From Oscillospiraceae bacterium (GTDB lineage Bacteria; Bacillota; Clostridia; Oscillospirales; Oscillospiraceae), in the NCBI GenBank assembly GCA_015067845.1, contig SVLT01000011.1, positions 1 through 64,000 on the forward strand: 64,000 bases of DNA, in the 5' to 3' direction. The notes beneath the pieces are model-generated. The model had not been told where the DNA came from, did not search any database, and was given only the letters and a program-made list of their open reading frames with translations. A program made the position numbers and the translations under genes. Positions 33,336-42,943 of the stretch are shown in pieces. The first letter of the stretch is position 1, and every line of letters begins with the position of its first letter.

Positions 33336-34499
33336 ATGAAACGAGTATTTTTAATTGTTTTGGATTCCTTCGGCATCGGTCAGATGCCGGACAGCGAATC
33401 CTTCGGAGATGTGGGCGTAAACACCCTGGCGTCCTGCGCCACTTCGGACAAACTCCGCATCCCCAATCTCATCGCCGCCGGCCTTGGCAACATTGACGGC
33501 ATCACCTGTCTGCCCAAGGCAACTGTTCCCACAGGTGCCTACGCCCGCCTGACGGAAGCGTCCATGGGCAAGGACACCACCATCGGCCACTGGGAGATCG
33601 GCGGCCTGGTGTCGGAGCACCCCCTGCCCACCTATCCCGACGGCTTCCCGGACGAAATTCTGGAGCCCTTCAAGGCACAGACAGGCCGGGGCGTGCTGGC
33701 AAATGCCCCCTGGTCCGGCACGGCAGTCATTGACGAGTACGGCCCGGAGCATATGAAGACCGGGGATCTGATCGTCTACACCTCCGCGGACTCTGTGTTC
33801 CAGATCGCCGCCCATGAGGATATCGTTCCCCCGGAACAGCTGTACGAATACTGCCGCATTGCCCGGAAGCTCCTGCAAGGCAAGCACGGCGTGGGCCGTG
33901 TCATTGCCCGTCCCTTTGTGGGCACGCCCGGCAATTTCAAGCGCACCGCCAACCGCCACGATTTTTCTCTGGAGCCCCCCAAGGACACCCTTCTGGATGT
34001 GCTGAAAAAAGCCGGAAAGGCCTCCATCGGCGTGGGCAAGATCTACGATATTTTTGCCGGACGGGGCACCACGGAGCACGTGTACAATCAATCCAACGCC
34101 AACGGCATGGAGCACACCCTGAACTACGCCGACAAAGATTTCGAGGGTCTGTGCTTTGTCAATCTGGTGGATTTCGACATGGCTTACGGCCATCGCCGGA
34201 ATATCGACGGCTACGCCGAGGCCTTGAACGAATTTGACGCATGGTTGCCCAGTCTTTTGGAAAAGTTGGGCGACGAGGATGTGGTGATGATCACCGCCGA
34301 CCACGGCTGTGATCCCGGTTACACCGCCACCACCGACCACACCCGGGAGTATGTGCCCCTGCTGATTTTGGGTAAAAAGGTGAAAAATGTGAACCTTGGC
34401 ACCCGAAAGAGCTTTGCGGACATCGCCGCAACAGTGGCCCAGATGCTGAATGTGGAGCTGGACACCCCCGGCAAGAGCTTTATGGAGGAGATCCTATGA
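33336..34499 (+). CDS. deoB: Phosphopentomutase
   Basis: A 387-residue alkaline-phosphatase-superfamily enzyme interconverting (deoxy)ribose-1- and 5-phosphate with manganese. LIVLDSFGIGQMPD holds the first metal aspartate, SMGKDTTIGHWEI the active-site threonine that is phosphorylated, and MITADHGCDPGY with TDHTREYVPLL the remaining metal ligands. It lies between DeoD and the aldolase in the pathway and overlaps cdd by four bases (ATGA). Confidence 0.96.
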   Translation: MKRVFLIVLDSFGIGQMPDSESFGDVGVNTLASCATSDKLRIPNLIAAGLGNIDGITCLPKATVPTGAYARLTEASMGKDTTIGHWEIGGLVSEHPLPTYPDGFPDEILEPFKAQTGRGVLANAPWSGTAVIDEYGPEHMKTGDLIVYTSADSVFQIAAHEDIVPPEQLYEYCRIARKLLQGKHGVGRVIARPFVGTPGNFKRTANRHDFSLEPPKDTLLDVLKKAGKASIGVGKIYDIFAGRGTTEHVYNQSNANGMEHTLNYADKDFEGLCFVNLVDFDMAYGHRRNIDGYAEALNEFDAWLPSLLEKLGDEDVVMITADHGCDPGYTATTDHTREYVPLLILGKKVKNVNLGTRKSFADIAATVAQMLNVELDTPGKSFMEEIL

Positions 34500-34888
34500 A
34501 TCCTGAGAAGCTCTGCCAACTGGCAAAAGAGGCCATGACCCACGCCTACGCCCCTTATTCGGGCTACAAGGTGGGCGCGGCGCTGCTGTGCGCCGACGGT
34601 ACGGTGTACCAGGGCTGCAACATTGAAAATGCGTCCTACTCCCCCACCAACTGCGCCGAACGCACCGCATTTTTCAAGGCAGTGTATGACGGCCACAAGG
34701 ATTTTGTCGCCATCGCCATTTGCGGCGGCAAGGATGGTGTGATCACCGGAAGATTTCCGCCCTGCGGCGTTTGCCGCCAGGTGATGCGGGAATTCTGCAA
34801 CGAAGATTTCAAGGTCTATATGATCACCCCGGAGGGCTACGAGGAAAGAACCCTTGCAGACCTGCTCCCGGACAGTTTTTCATTGTAA
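34496..34888 (+). CDS. cdd: Cytidine deaminase
   Basis: A 130-residue tetrameric zinc enzyme deaminating (deoxy)cytidine. CNIENASYSPTNCAERTAFF carries the proton-shuttling glutamate and first zinc cysteine, and PPCGVCRQVM the other two zinc cysteines. Its ATG overlaps the deoB stop, so translation is coupled. Confidence 0.96.
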   Translation: MNPEKLCQLAKEAMTHAYAPYSGYKVGAALLCADGTVYQGCNIENASYSPTNCAERTAFFKAVYDGHKDFVAIAICGGKDGVITGRFPPCGVCRQVMREFCNEDFKVYMITPEGYEERTLADLLPDSFSL

Positions 34889-34890
34889 AC

Positions 34891-34925
34891 AAAAAACACG
34901 CTATGCGTTGCATAGCGTGTTTTTA
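34891..34925. terminator. Bidirectional terminator
   Basis: A long stem (AAAAACACGCTATGC) with a GTT loop between cdd and the convergent ricT gene. Confidence 0.9.
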
Positions 34926-34928
34926 GCT

Positions 34929-36143
34929 TTATTCCGCGTTATTTTGCTTGGGTTTATGATGACGGTGGCGGTTGCGGCGGTGGTGATTATTCTTCGGCTT
35001 GTCGCCCTGGGGTGCATCCGCCTTGGGTGCTTCTGCCTTAGGCGTTTCTGCCTTGGGTGCTTCCGGCTGGGCAGTTTTTTCCTTGTTCTGCTTGTTCCGG
35101 TTGCGGTTGCGGCGGTTACGCTTGTTCTTTTCCTTTTCCTCCGTTTCCGCTGCCGGCTGTGCTTCGGGAGCAGGCGCAGGTACTTCCTCCGTAACATCAA
35201 AATACTTGATGGGGGTCAAAAATGCAGAGGGCTCATTAAAATGTTCCCGTTTGCCACCACCGGAAATGGGGGCCAGATCCTCCGGAATGGGAGGATCGTT
35301 TTTCTTGGCCTTGCCGCTGCGCAGAACGGCGATCTCGGCGTTGGGATAATTTACGATGCTGTCCGGCTCTTTTTCCAGCCGCACCTTTACCCGCTGGCGC
35401 AGAAGATCCACATCGATGATGGTGCCCCGACCCTCCGGGGTGTCCACAAAGGAGTCCATCTTGGGGGCGGTGCGCAGCAGATCCTCGTAGGCCTCCTGCT
35501 CGTATTTCAGACAGCACATCAAACGGCCGCAGGTGCCGGAGATCTTGGTGGGATTCAGACTCAGATTCTGGGTCTTGGCCATTTTGATGGACACAGGCTG
35601 GAAATCATCCAGGAAGCTGGCGCAACAGAAGGGTCTGCCGCAGATACCCAGTCCGCCCACCATTTTCGCCTTGTCCCGGACGCCGATCTGACGCAATTCG
35701 ATGCGGGTATGGAAGTGGGATGCCAGATTTTTCACCAGTTCCCGGAAATCCACACGCTCGTCGGCGGTGAAGAAAAACAGGATCTTGCTTCTGTCAAAGG
35801 AACATTCCGCGCTGACCAGCTGCATATCCAGACCGTATTCTGCGATCATTTCCTGGCAGACCGAAAATGCTTTCTTTTCCGTCTCCAGATTCTCGGCAAT
35901 GGTGCGCTGGTCGTGGGCAGTCGCCTTGCGGAGCACGGGCCGCAGAGGGGTGACCACATCCTTGCCGGGGATCTTATGATTGCCGGCGGTGACGATGCCA
36001 AATTCCGAACCCCGTGCGGTGTCCATGATCACCTGATCACCGGCCTTGAAAATCAGGCCGTTGGGGGAAAAGAAGTAGATCTTCTGCCCGGGGCGGAACT
36101 GAACGTCCACCACCTCAACGGCTGTGTTTTTATTGTCTTCCAT
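34929..36143 (-). CDS. ricT: PSP1-domain protein RicT (YaaT-like)
   Basis: A 404-residue PSP1 protein. CGRPFCCASFL and CGRLMCCLKYEQEAY are the paired cysteine motifs of RicT, which with RicA and RicF forms an Fe-S-containing complex affecting RNase Y activity, sporulation and competence in Bacillus. The core ends near residue 270. The remaining 130 residues are low-complexity: Pro/Ala/Glu-rich, with Lys/Arg/Asn-rich NRRNRNRNKQNK and a His/Arg-rich end, likely RNA-binding. It follows holB by 19 bases, as is common in Firmicutes. Confidence 0.92.
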   Translation of the reverse strand: MEDNKNTAVEVVDVQFRPGQKIYFFSPNGLIFKAGDQVIMDTARGSEFGIVTAGNHKIPGKDVVTPLRPVLRKATAHDQRTIAENLETEKKAFSVCQEMIAEYGLDMQLVSAECSFDRSKILFFFTADERVDFRELVKNLASHFHTRIELRQIGVRDKAKMVGGLGICGRPFCCASFLDDFQPVSIKMAKTQNLSLNPTKISGTCGRLMCCLKYEQEAYEDLLRTAPKMDSFVDTPEGRGTIIDVDLLRQRVKVRLEKEPDSIVNYPNAEIAVLRSGKAKKNDPPIPEDLAPISGGGKREHFNEPSAFLTPIKYFDVTEEVPAPAPEAQPAAETEEKEKNKRNRRNRNRNKQNKEKTAQPEAPKAETPKAEAPKADAPQGDKPKNNHHRRNRHRHHKPKQNNAE

Positions 36144-36162
36144 AGGTTTACTCCTTAGTCGT

Positions 36163-37110
36163 TTATCTTAACTGCCATGCCAGATACCCGCAAATCGCTG
36201 CGGGGGAAACATTACTTTGGCCGTAGGCGATGGTTTTCTGCAGATGTGTGATGGCCTGCATCAGCTCCTGGGAGCTGCGCCGGGATGCGATGGTTTTGGT
36301 CATAGGATGCAGGGCACGCATGCCGCTGCGGCATGCCAGAGCCTCTTCCAGCATTGCCACCCAGCTTTCCAGCATAGGAAGCAGCTGATCCCGTTTGTTT
36401 TTCTCCATGGATGCCAGGACTTTGGTCAATTCCAGGGCGTTTTTGTTTGCGAAGGCATCCAAAAACTGCTCCGTCTGAGGCGGCAGGGATGCACCATCCG
36501 TCAGCAATGCTCTTGCCTGGCCTAAGTAACCGCCGCTTCGGGCGATGGCTGCCGCCAACGCGTCGGCGGATGCCTGAGGAAATTCTTTGGATAGCACCTT
36601 CGTCAGGGTGTCCTCGGAAAGTGCGGAAAGGGCAAGCTCCGTACATCTGGAGCGCACCGTAGGGAGCAGCTGCTCCGGATTGTTGCTCAGCAGGAGAAAC
36701 ACGCAGTATTTTGGCGGTTCTTCAAAGATTTTCAGCAGTGCATTTTGTCCCTCTATGCCCAGTTCCTGGGGAAAAATGTAGATTTTATGGTCGCTTTCGT
36801 TGGGGAGAATGTACATATCCTCCCGGGCCTGGCGCACCAGCTTGACCGCCACATTTTTGTGATCCGGGTCGTCCACGGTGATCACGTCCGGGTGGTTATT
36901 CTCCATCACTTTTCGGCAAGCGACGCAGGAAAAGCAAGGCTTTTTGCCGTCCTTGCACAAAATGGCGGCGGATAAAAGCCGCGCCAGGGTGCGCTTTCCC
37001 GAGCCCGCCGGGCCGGAAATGAGGTAAAAGTGGGAAACATGGCCCTTGCCCAGACTGCTTGTTAAGTTTTGTTTCAGCCGGTCGTTGCCCAGCAGGGTCT
37101 CAAAGGCCAT
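36163..37110 (-). CDS. holB: DNA polymerase III delta' subunit
   Basis: A 315-residue clamp-loader AAA+ protein. YLISGPAGSGKRTLARLL is the P-loop (Lys-Arg follows it instead of Lys-Ser/Thr), CKDGKKPCFSCVACRKVM supplies the zinc cysteines, and ALLKIFEEPPKYCVFLLL and TVRSRC are the DEAD-like and sensor/SRC motifs. The ATG after GGAGAA is used; the frame extends into the upstream repeat. Confidence 0.93.
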   Translation of the reverse strand: MAFETLLGNDRLKQNLTSSLGKGHVSHFYLISGPAGSGKRTLARLLSAAILCKDGKKPCFSCVACRKVMENNHPDVITVDDPDHKNVAVKLVRQAREDMYILPNESDHKIYIFPQELGIEGQNALLKIFEEPPKYCVFLLLSNNPEQLLPTVRSRCTELALSALSEDTLTKVLSKEFPQASADALAAAIARSGGYLGQARALLTDGASLPPQTEQFLDAFANKNALELTKVLASMEKNKRDQLLPMLESWVAMLEEALACRSGMRALHPMTKTIASRRSSQELMQAITHLQKTIAYGQSNVSPAAICGYLAWQLR

Positions 37111-37156
37111 GGTGTTCTCCTTTTGTTTTTTAGAGACCGACCTTCCAGACGGCCCG

Positions 37157-37318
37157 ATAAAGCCTTCTCCTCGAGGAGAAGGTGGCACGCCAACAGGCGT
37201 GACGGATGTGGTGTAGGGTGCGTAGCACCCGTAAACTCCATAACGCGGCTTTGCCGCTACACCTCATCAGTCACCACCTTTCGGTGGTGACAGCTTCCCC
37301 TCAAGGGGAAGCCTTTTA
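37157..37318. repeat. Large palindromic dispersed repeat, copy 3
   Basis: Terminal CCTTCTCCTCGAGGAGAAGG and GCTTCCCCTCAAGGGGAAGC, with internal GACGGATGTGGTGTAG and CTACACCTCATCAGTC in inverted relation. Confidence 0.85.
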
Positions 37319-38929
37319 ACCCCACAGAACGGACAGCGCAGGAATGACCTGCTTTTTCCGGCTCATCACATGGGGCAGGAACAGCGTGTTGTCCCTGGGG
37401 GTGAGGTTGAACGCCTGCCGGATGATCTCGTCATCACCCAAATAGATGATCTGCGTGCCCTCCAACAGCACATCGGTGAGCATCAAAATGATCATGGAGA
37501 AGCCCTTCTTCTCCCGGAGCAGACGCATTTCTTCCAGGAATTCTTCCTTGCGCTCCAGCATTTTGGGACTGTCCACGCAGGTGATCTGGGACACCGCCAG
37601 ATCGTGACCGGCGATGTGGAATTCCTTGTAATCGGATGTGAGCAGATCATGCACCGTCTTGGAATCCAGGGACGCGGAGAAGATCTCCCGGCCCAGTTCA
37701 TCCAGAGATACATTTGCGATCCGGGCCATGCGCTCCGCAGTCCGGCGGTCCTTTTCCGTGCAGGTGGGGGATTTGAACATGACGGTGTCGGACAGAATGG
37801 CCGCCGCCATCATGCCTGCCATCTTGGCAGAGGGCATCAGGCCCCGATCCTGGAACATACTGGCGATGATGGTATTGGTGGAGCCCACGGGCTCGTTGCG
37901 CACATAGATGGGGTTGGCGGTCTGAATATCCGCCAGGCGGTGGTGGTCGATGATCTCCAGGATCTCCGCTTCCTCCAGACCGGGGACGGACTGGGATGCC
38001 TCGTTGTGGTCAACCAGCACCACACGCTTGCGCCGGGGACGGAGCAGGTGATAGCGGCTGAGGACGCCCACGACTTTTTCGTTTTCGTCCAGCACGGGAT
38101 AGCTGGAATAGCGGTGCTTCAGCATGATCTCCCGGACATCGTCCACCCGGTCCTCCAAATGGAAGGACACCGGTGTTTGGGTGTTGCAGATCCAGCCGAT
38201 GGGAATGGACTGGAAGATCAGATGCACCGCACGGAAAGCGTCAAAGGGTGTGGAAATAACACAGGTTTTTGTGGGGATGCTCCGCAGCTCCTCGGTAAGC
38301 TCTGCCTGACACAGCACCAGACAGTTCACATTCATCTCCAAAGCCCGGCGGATCATATCCGGCTGATCGCCGCACAAAACCACCGTTTCCGGATCATGGA
38401 AAAGGAGATTTTCCCGGCTCTGGGGCAGGGCGATGGTCACATTTCCGGAGATCTGGTCGATCTTCTCCCCTGCTTCGTTGATCACCTTGCCTTCCAGCAC
38501 GGACAGCACATTAAACAGCGGCACTTCGCTGAGCCGTCCGCCGGAGACCAGGTTCATATTGTAGTCCGCCACATCCGTCCGGGACAGCATGCCGTACAGC
38601 GAGCCGTCCTCCTTGGCGATGGGAATGGCGTGGATGCCGTCGTGACGGCTCATTTCTTCCCATGCGCGGCCCATGGTGACTGCGGTGGACAGCACCGGGG
38701 GTTTATCGAAATCCAGGTCCTTGACCTGAGTGTGCATACTGGTGATGCGCTGGGGGGCTTCAAAGCCGAAGCGATCCAGCACGATCTGGGTCTCGTCGGA
38801 CACATGGCCCAGGCAGGCCGCTTCATATTCCCGATCGCCCAGGGCGTTGCGCAGGGCGGCGTAGGCCATAGCAGCCACGATGGAGTCCGTATCTGGATTC
38901 CGGTGACCGGTGATATAGATGGTATCCAT
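37316..38929 (-). CDS. Manganese-dependent inorganic pyrophosphatase with CBS and DRTGG regulatory domains
   Basis: A 537-residue family II pyrophosphatase. GHRNPDTDSIVAAMAY and EIIDHHRLADIQ hold the metal-binding His/Asp residues, and the C-terminal DHHA2 domain carries SRKKQVIPAL. Inserted between the two DHH parts are a CBS pair (split around RTDVADYNM and YSSYPVLDENEKVVGVLSRY) and a DRTGG domain, the arrangement of clostridial CBS-PPases that are inhibited by AMP/ADP and activated by ATP or diadenosine polyphosphates. It drives biosynthesis by removing pyrophosphate. Confidence 0.93.
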   Translation of the reverse strand: MDTIYITGHRNPDTDSIVAAMAYAALRNALGDREYEAACLGHVSDETQIVLDRFGFEAPQRITSMHTQVKDLDFDKPPVLSTAVTMGRAWEEMSRHDGIHAIPIAKEDGSLYGMLSRTDVADYNMNLVSGGRLSEVPLFNVLSVLEGKVINEAGEKIDQISGNVTIALPQSRENLLFHDPETVVLCGDQPDMIRRALEMNVNCLVLCQAELTEELRSIPTKTCVISTPFDAFRAVHLIFQSIPIGWICNTQTPVSFHLEDRVDDVREIMLKHRYSSYPVLDENEKVVGVLSRYHLLRPRRKRVVLVDHNEASQSVPGLEEAEILEIIDHHRLADIQTANPIYVRNEPVGSTNTIIASMFQDRGLMPSAKMAGMMAAAILSDTVMFKSPTCTEKDRRTAERMARIANVSLDELGREIFSASLDSKTVHDLLTSDYKEFHIAGHDLAVSQITCVDSPKMLERKEEFLEEMRLLREKKGFSMIILMLTDVLLEGTQIIYLGDDEIIRQAFNLTPRDNTLFLPHVMSRKKQVIPALSVLWG

Positions 38930-38955
38930 GAATGATCCTCCTTTCGGAAGGTAAT

Positions 38956-39135
38956 GTCATTGCGAACCAGTGACAGAGGTCACTGGTGTGGCAATCCGTA
39001 TTTCTTGCGGCTCCAAAGAGCCGCAGGAGACGCGGATTCCCACGCCAGTGGTGCGCCGCGCAGCGGATCTCTAATCAGAATGATTGCCGGTGGCAATCAT
39101 ACCATGATTCTGTGCGCGCTGGCTCGGAATGACAT
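38956..39135. repeat. TGTCATTGCGA-type dispersed repeat, long copy
   Basis: About 180 bp bounded by GTCATTGCGAACC and the inverted GGAATGACAT, with two inner hairpins (CCAGTGACnnnnGTCACTGG type, and CGGCTCTTTGGAGCCG type). With flanking AT-rich sequence it fills the 350-base gap between the pyrophosphatase gene and galE. Confidence 0.7.
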
Positions 39136-39281
39136 ACAGTATTGCAAAGTATTCCTTATAACATTATACCTATATTTATCGAAAATAGCAAGTATAAAAC
39201 GGAAATGTATAAATTGCCGCCCTTGCTTTTTTTGCGGAGTTGGCATAAAATAAAAGAAAACCTATGAAACGAGGTAACAAC

Positions 39282-40298
39282 ATGAACATTCTGGTTACCG
39301 GCGGCGCCGGCTATATCGGTTCTCATACCTGCGTGGAGCTGCTGGAAGGCGACTACGGCGTTGTAGTCATCGACAATCTGTGCAATTCCAATCCCGAAAG
39401 TCTGCGCCGGGTGCAGGAGCTCACCGGCAAGAGCCTCAAATTCTACGAGGGCGATGTGCGGGATGAGGCGCTTCTGCGGAAAATTTTTGCAGAAAACGAA
39501 ATTGACTGCGTCATCCACTTTGCCGGTCTGAAAGCGGTGGGCGAATCCGTGGCCATCCCCTGGAAATACTACGACAACAACCTCAACTCCACTTTGGTCC
39601 TGACCAAGGTCATGAACGAGGTGGGCATGAAGAATATTATCTTCTCCTCCTCCGCCACGGTCTATACCGGCGACAACGAAATGCCCCTGCGGGAAAGCTC
39701 CCGTACCGGCAACTGCACCAACCCCTACGGCTGGACGAAGTACATGACCGAGCAGATCCTGTCCGGCATGGCTAACGCGGACAAAGAATGGGGTATCGTG
39801 CTTCTGCGGTATTTCAATCCCATCGGCGCACACCACAGCGGCCGCATCGGCGAAGACCCCCGGGGCATTCCCAACAATCTGATGCCCTACATCACCCAGG
39901 TTGCGGTGGGCCGCCGGGAACGGCTGAATGTGTTCGGCAATGACTACGACACCCACGACGGCACCGGCGTGCGGGATTACATCCATGTGGTGGATCTTGC
40001 CAAGGGCCATGTGGCTGCCGTAAAATATGTACTGGAGAACAAGGGCTGCGAGGTGTTCAATCTGGGCACCGGCACCGGCTATTCTGTGCTGGACATGGTG
40101 AAAAGCTTTGAGGCTGTGAACCATGTAGCAGTCCCCTATGTGATCACAGATCGCCGCCCCGGCGATCTGGCCACCTGCTATGCAGATCCGGCAAAAAGTG
40201 CAAACGTGCTGGGCTGGAAAGCGGAAAAGAATCTGGACGATATGTGCCGGGACTCCTGGAACTGGCAAAAGAACAACCCCATGGGCTACGGAGAATAA
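39282..40298 (+). CDS. galE: UDP-glucose 4-epimerase
   Basis: A 338-residue short-chain dehydrogenase-type epimerase interconverting UDP-glucose and UDP-galactose. VTGGAGYIGSHTCVELL binds NAD, SSSATVYTGD holds the catalytic serine/threonine, NPYGWTKYMTE the YxxxK pair, and RYFNPIGAHHSG the substrate loop. The ATG after CGAGGT is preferred to one six codons earlier. It stands alone between repeats and a terminator, and could feed glycan synthesis or galactose use. Confidence 0.95.
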   Translation: MNILVTGGAGYIGSHTCVELLEGDYGVVVIDNLCNSNPESLRRVQELTGKSLKFYEGDVRDEALLRKIFAENEIDCVIHFAGLKAVGESVAIPWKYYDNNLNSTLVLTKVMNEVGMKNIIFSSSATVYTGDNEMPLRESSRTGNCTNPYGWTKYMTEQILSGMANADKEWGIVLLRYFNPIGAHHSGRIGEDPRGIPNNLMPYITQVAVGRRERLNVFGNDYDTHDGTGVRDYIHVVDLAKGHVAAVKYVLENKGCEVFNLGTGTGYSVLDMVKSFEAVNHVAVPYVITDRRPGDLATCYADPAKSANVLGWKAEKNLDDMCRDSWNWQKNNPMGYGE

Positions 40299-40304
40299 AA
40301 CGGG

Positions 40305-40326
40305 CTCCACCGGTTAACCGGTGGAG
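40305..40326 (+). terminator. galE terminator
   Basis: An 11-bp perfect stem (CTCCACCGGTT) with practically no loop, followed by TTCTTTTTTG. Confidence 0.8.
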
Positions 40327-40346
40327 TTCTTTTTTGCGACGCACCT

Positions 40347-40563
40347 AAGCCTTCCCCTTGAGGGCGGTGCTCCGCGCAGCGGATAAATATCCTAATGCTT
40401 GCCAGGGGCAAGCATACCTACGCAAATAGCTGGCAAAAATCTCTGATTTTTGACGGATGAGGTGGTGTCGCGAAGCGACAATTTAAGAATTTAACGGCTG
40501 CTGCGCAGCCTACACCTCATCAGTCACCTGCGGTGACAGCTTCTCCTCAAGGAGAAGCCTTTG
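40347..40563. repeat. Large palindromic dispersed repeat, copy 4 (longest)
   Basis: About 217 bp, with GCCTTCCCCTTGAGGGC at one end and GCTTCTCCTCAAGGAGAAGC at the other, the GACGGATGAGGTGGTGTCGC / CTACACCTCATCAGTC pair, and an extra hairpin containing TGCTTGCCnnnnGGCAAGCA. It fills the gap between galE and acsB. Confidence 0.8.
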
Positions 40564-40574
40564 GTCTTAGGCAT

Positions 40575-40604
40575 AAAAACCCACCCTAGAAAGGGTGGGT
40601 TTTT
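40575..40604 (-). terminator. CODH/ACS cluster terminator
   Basis: A stem of AAAAACCCACCCT against AGGGTGGGTTTTT just after the acsB stop. Confidence 0.85.
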
Positions 40605-40612
40605 GATGTACA

Positions 40613-42748
40613 TTACATATCGAAGGGTTCCATGCCCAGAACGGGGTGGCCAACTTCGCCCAGGTATTCCAGCAACTGCTCGGGATCCTCGGTGCAGACG
40701 GTTTCGTCAGCGACCATATCGGTGAAGTTCTCAACACCGTACATTTCCAAAACGGTTGCGTCCAAACGCTCACGCATCTGGTCTTTCAGCATCTTGGGCA
40801 TCCAGACGATACGGCCGGGGCCGCCTTCTGCTGCGATGAACTTCTTGGAGGAGATGAAGTGCTTGCCGTGGCCCATGAAGCCAGGAGTCTGAACACCGCC
40901 GCCGGTCATGGAAGCCATGTCGGAGAAGCTCATGCCCAGAGGCGTCATGCCAGCATGCTCACGGCAGGTGATGACCACGCCCATGGAGCAGGGCTCAACG
41001 CCACAGATACACTCGAAGCAGCCGCAGGAGGTCATGGGATCCTCGAACAGGGAGTACAGAGTGATCTTCTCAACAGCACCGTGGGAGTAGGTGTTGACAG
41101 CCTCATCCATGGAGTCGTAACGACCCAAACGCTCGTCCTGGCAGCCGGTTTTGAGGATGGGCTGACAGGGACCGTGGGGATCCAGCTCCTTGGTGGCCTT
41201 GGCATCCAGCCAGGACACGGCGCCGCACAGACCCAGACGCTCGGGAGTAACGATACAAACGTGGCTGGGAGAGAATGCCTGGCACATGATACAGGTGTAG
41301 AAGGTATCCACGGACTCGTCGGTCATGGAAGCCAGTCTTGCGTCACGGGCATTGAAGATCTCGTTAGCCTTGGCGCGCAGTTCCTTGTTCTGCTCAGCGT
41401 CGATCACGATGGTGACCTGGCACTTGTCAGCAACAGCCTCAAACTCGCTCATAACCTTGGCGTAGAGCACCTCGCCCAGATGACGGAACTTGAAGCCGGC
41501 CTCGAAGTCGGCCTTGCTGATACGGACACGGATCATGTCACGCTGACCGGTGTGCATAACGCCCTCGATGCAGTTGAGCCATGCATGGATCTTACGCTCC
41601 ATAACGGCCTCAAAGTCGGGCTGCATAGCCTTGCCGGCTACATCGATGGTGTAGGAGAGGCTGATCTTGCTGCCCACGGGGATCTCGTCGATCTCGGGGC
41701 CGATAACGGTGATCTTGTGGTCCTCGACCTCCTGCATAGATTTGGTCTGCACCAGCTCGAAGCAGTCCACACGGGAACCGTCCACTTCCACCTGCATGTC
41801 ACCCTTACGGATGATTTCGCCTTCGAAAGCGGTGGCGTAGGAAACAGGAATGTCGATCTTTGTGATCTTCAGCTTGATGTCACGGGCTTCCAGAGAGGTG
41901 GCATTCCACTTCTCGGTGTCCAGCTGCTGGATCAGGCTCTTGGGAACACGGAACATGTTCTCGGTCTCGTTGGAGACAACGGGGAAGCCCAGGCAGATGG
42001 CGCCGGCGCCGTAGGACACGATCTCGTCAGACAGGGGCTTGTAAGCGTTGACGAAAGCGCGGACGCGATCCATGGTGTACTTGTACAGGTTCTTGGTGTC
42101 GCCGGGGGTGATGTTGCCGAAGATCAGCGCAGCGCGCAGAGCGACGGAAACAACATGGATGACGGACTGCATCTCGTAGCCCAGGGGGCAAACGCGGACG
42201 CCCTCACCGGTCTTCATGCCGGCATCAGCCAAGTGCTTGATGCCTTCGCCGGTCACGGTGACCAGCAGGCCCTGTGCCTGGTAGGACTTGGCCAGAGCGA
42301 CAGTCTCCTCGGGCTTCTCAGCGCCGCCGATGATAACGGCCACGCCGGGGATATCGCCGGTAACCAGGGGCAGACCCAGGTTACGCACGAAAGCGTCGGT
42401 CAGGAAACCCATTTCGGGCTCTGTATAGGGCTCAGCACCGCCGATGTATTTCAGAACTTCCAGGAACTCTGCGCACAGAGCGGAAGCAACACCGCTGTCA
42501 AAAGCGTCCTGCAAACGGGCGTTGCGGGTCATCATGGGCTTGATATCGTTTTCCAGAGCGACTTTCAGCTCGCCCAGGTTATTGATCTTCTTGCCGGTGA
42601 TGGAGTAGTAACAGGGCAGATTATAAGCGGTTGCGGGGAAAGCAACAGGCTCAGCTTCGCCAAACTTGGCGATGGCCTCGTTGACAGCGGTTACGGTACG
42701 ACCATAGTTGTAATCGTTACCGCCAAAAACTCTATCAAAAAGTGTCAC
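40613..42748 (-). CDS. acsB: Acetyl-CoA synthase catalytic subunit
   Basis: A 711-residue acetyl-CoA synthase, joining CO, a methyl group from the corrinoid Fe-S protein and CoA. The A-cluster cysteines lie in DTFYTCIMCQAFSPSHVC, ERLGLCGAV and PILKTGC, and the CGC motif that binds the distal nickel is in PMTSCGCFECICG. The length (about 700) matches full AcsB including the N-terminal CODH-docking domain, unlike shorter archaeal CdhC. The start is GTG with AGGAGG upstream. It is last in a cooS-cooC-acsB order. The corrinoid Fe-S protein genes (acsC/acsD) are not in the window. Confidence 0.96.
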   Translation of the reverse strand: MTLFDRVFGGNDYNYGRTVTAVNEAIAKFGEAEPVAFPATAYNLPCYYSITGKKINNLGELKVALENDIKPMMTRNARLQDAFDSGVASALCAEFLEVLKYIGGAEPYTEPEMGFLTDAFVRNLGLPLVTGDIPGVAVIIGGAEKPEETVALAKSYQAQGLLVTVTGEGIKHLADAGMKTGEGVRVCPLGYEMQSVIHVVSVALRAALIFGNITPGDTKNLYKYTMDRVRAFVNAYKPLSDEIVSYGAGAICLGFPVVSNETENMFRVPKSLIQQLDTEKWNATSLEARDIKLKITKIDIPVSYATAFEGEIIRKGDMQVEVDGSRVDCFELVQTKSMQEVEDHKITVIGPEIDEIPVGSKISLSYTIDVAGKAMQPDFEAVMERKIHAWLNCIEGVMHTGQRDMIRVRISKADFEAGFKFRHLGEVLYAKVMSEFEAVADKCQVTIVIDAEQNKELRAKANEIFNARDARLASMTDESVDTFYTCIMCQAFSPSHVCIVTPERLGLCGAVSWLDAKATKELDPHGPCQPILKTGCQDERLGRYDSMDEAVNTYSHGAVEKITLYSLFEDPMTSCGCFECICGVEPCSMGVVITCREHAGMTPLGMSFSDMASMTGGGVQTPGFMGHGKHFISSKKFIAAEGGPGRIVWMPKMLKDQMRERLDATVLEMYGVENFTDMVADETVCTEDPEQLLEYLGEVGHPVLGMEPFDM

Positions 42749-42781
42749 GATATTTCCTCCTATTTTAATTTATTCCTTGTA

Positions 42782-42923
42782 ATGTCATTGCGGGAGCATC
42801 TTGGCCCCCTCTGAGGAGGGGGCTGTCAGCCGAACAGGCTGACTGGGGGAGAGATTCGCTCCCTCCGTCCGGAATCAAAGATTCCGTCCACCTCCCTCCT
42901 CCGAGGGAGGCGAGGCGGCTTTA
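42782..42923. repeat. Mixed repeat: ATTGCGA word plus palindromic family copy 5
   Basis: GTCATTGCGGG is followed by GGCCCCCTCTGAGGAGGGGGC, GTCAGCCGAACAGGCTGAC, and CCTCCCTCCTCCGAGGGAGG. It sits between acsB and the cooC-like gene. Confidence 0.65.
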
Positions 42924-42943
42924 CCGCAAGACATACTTCTATT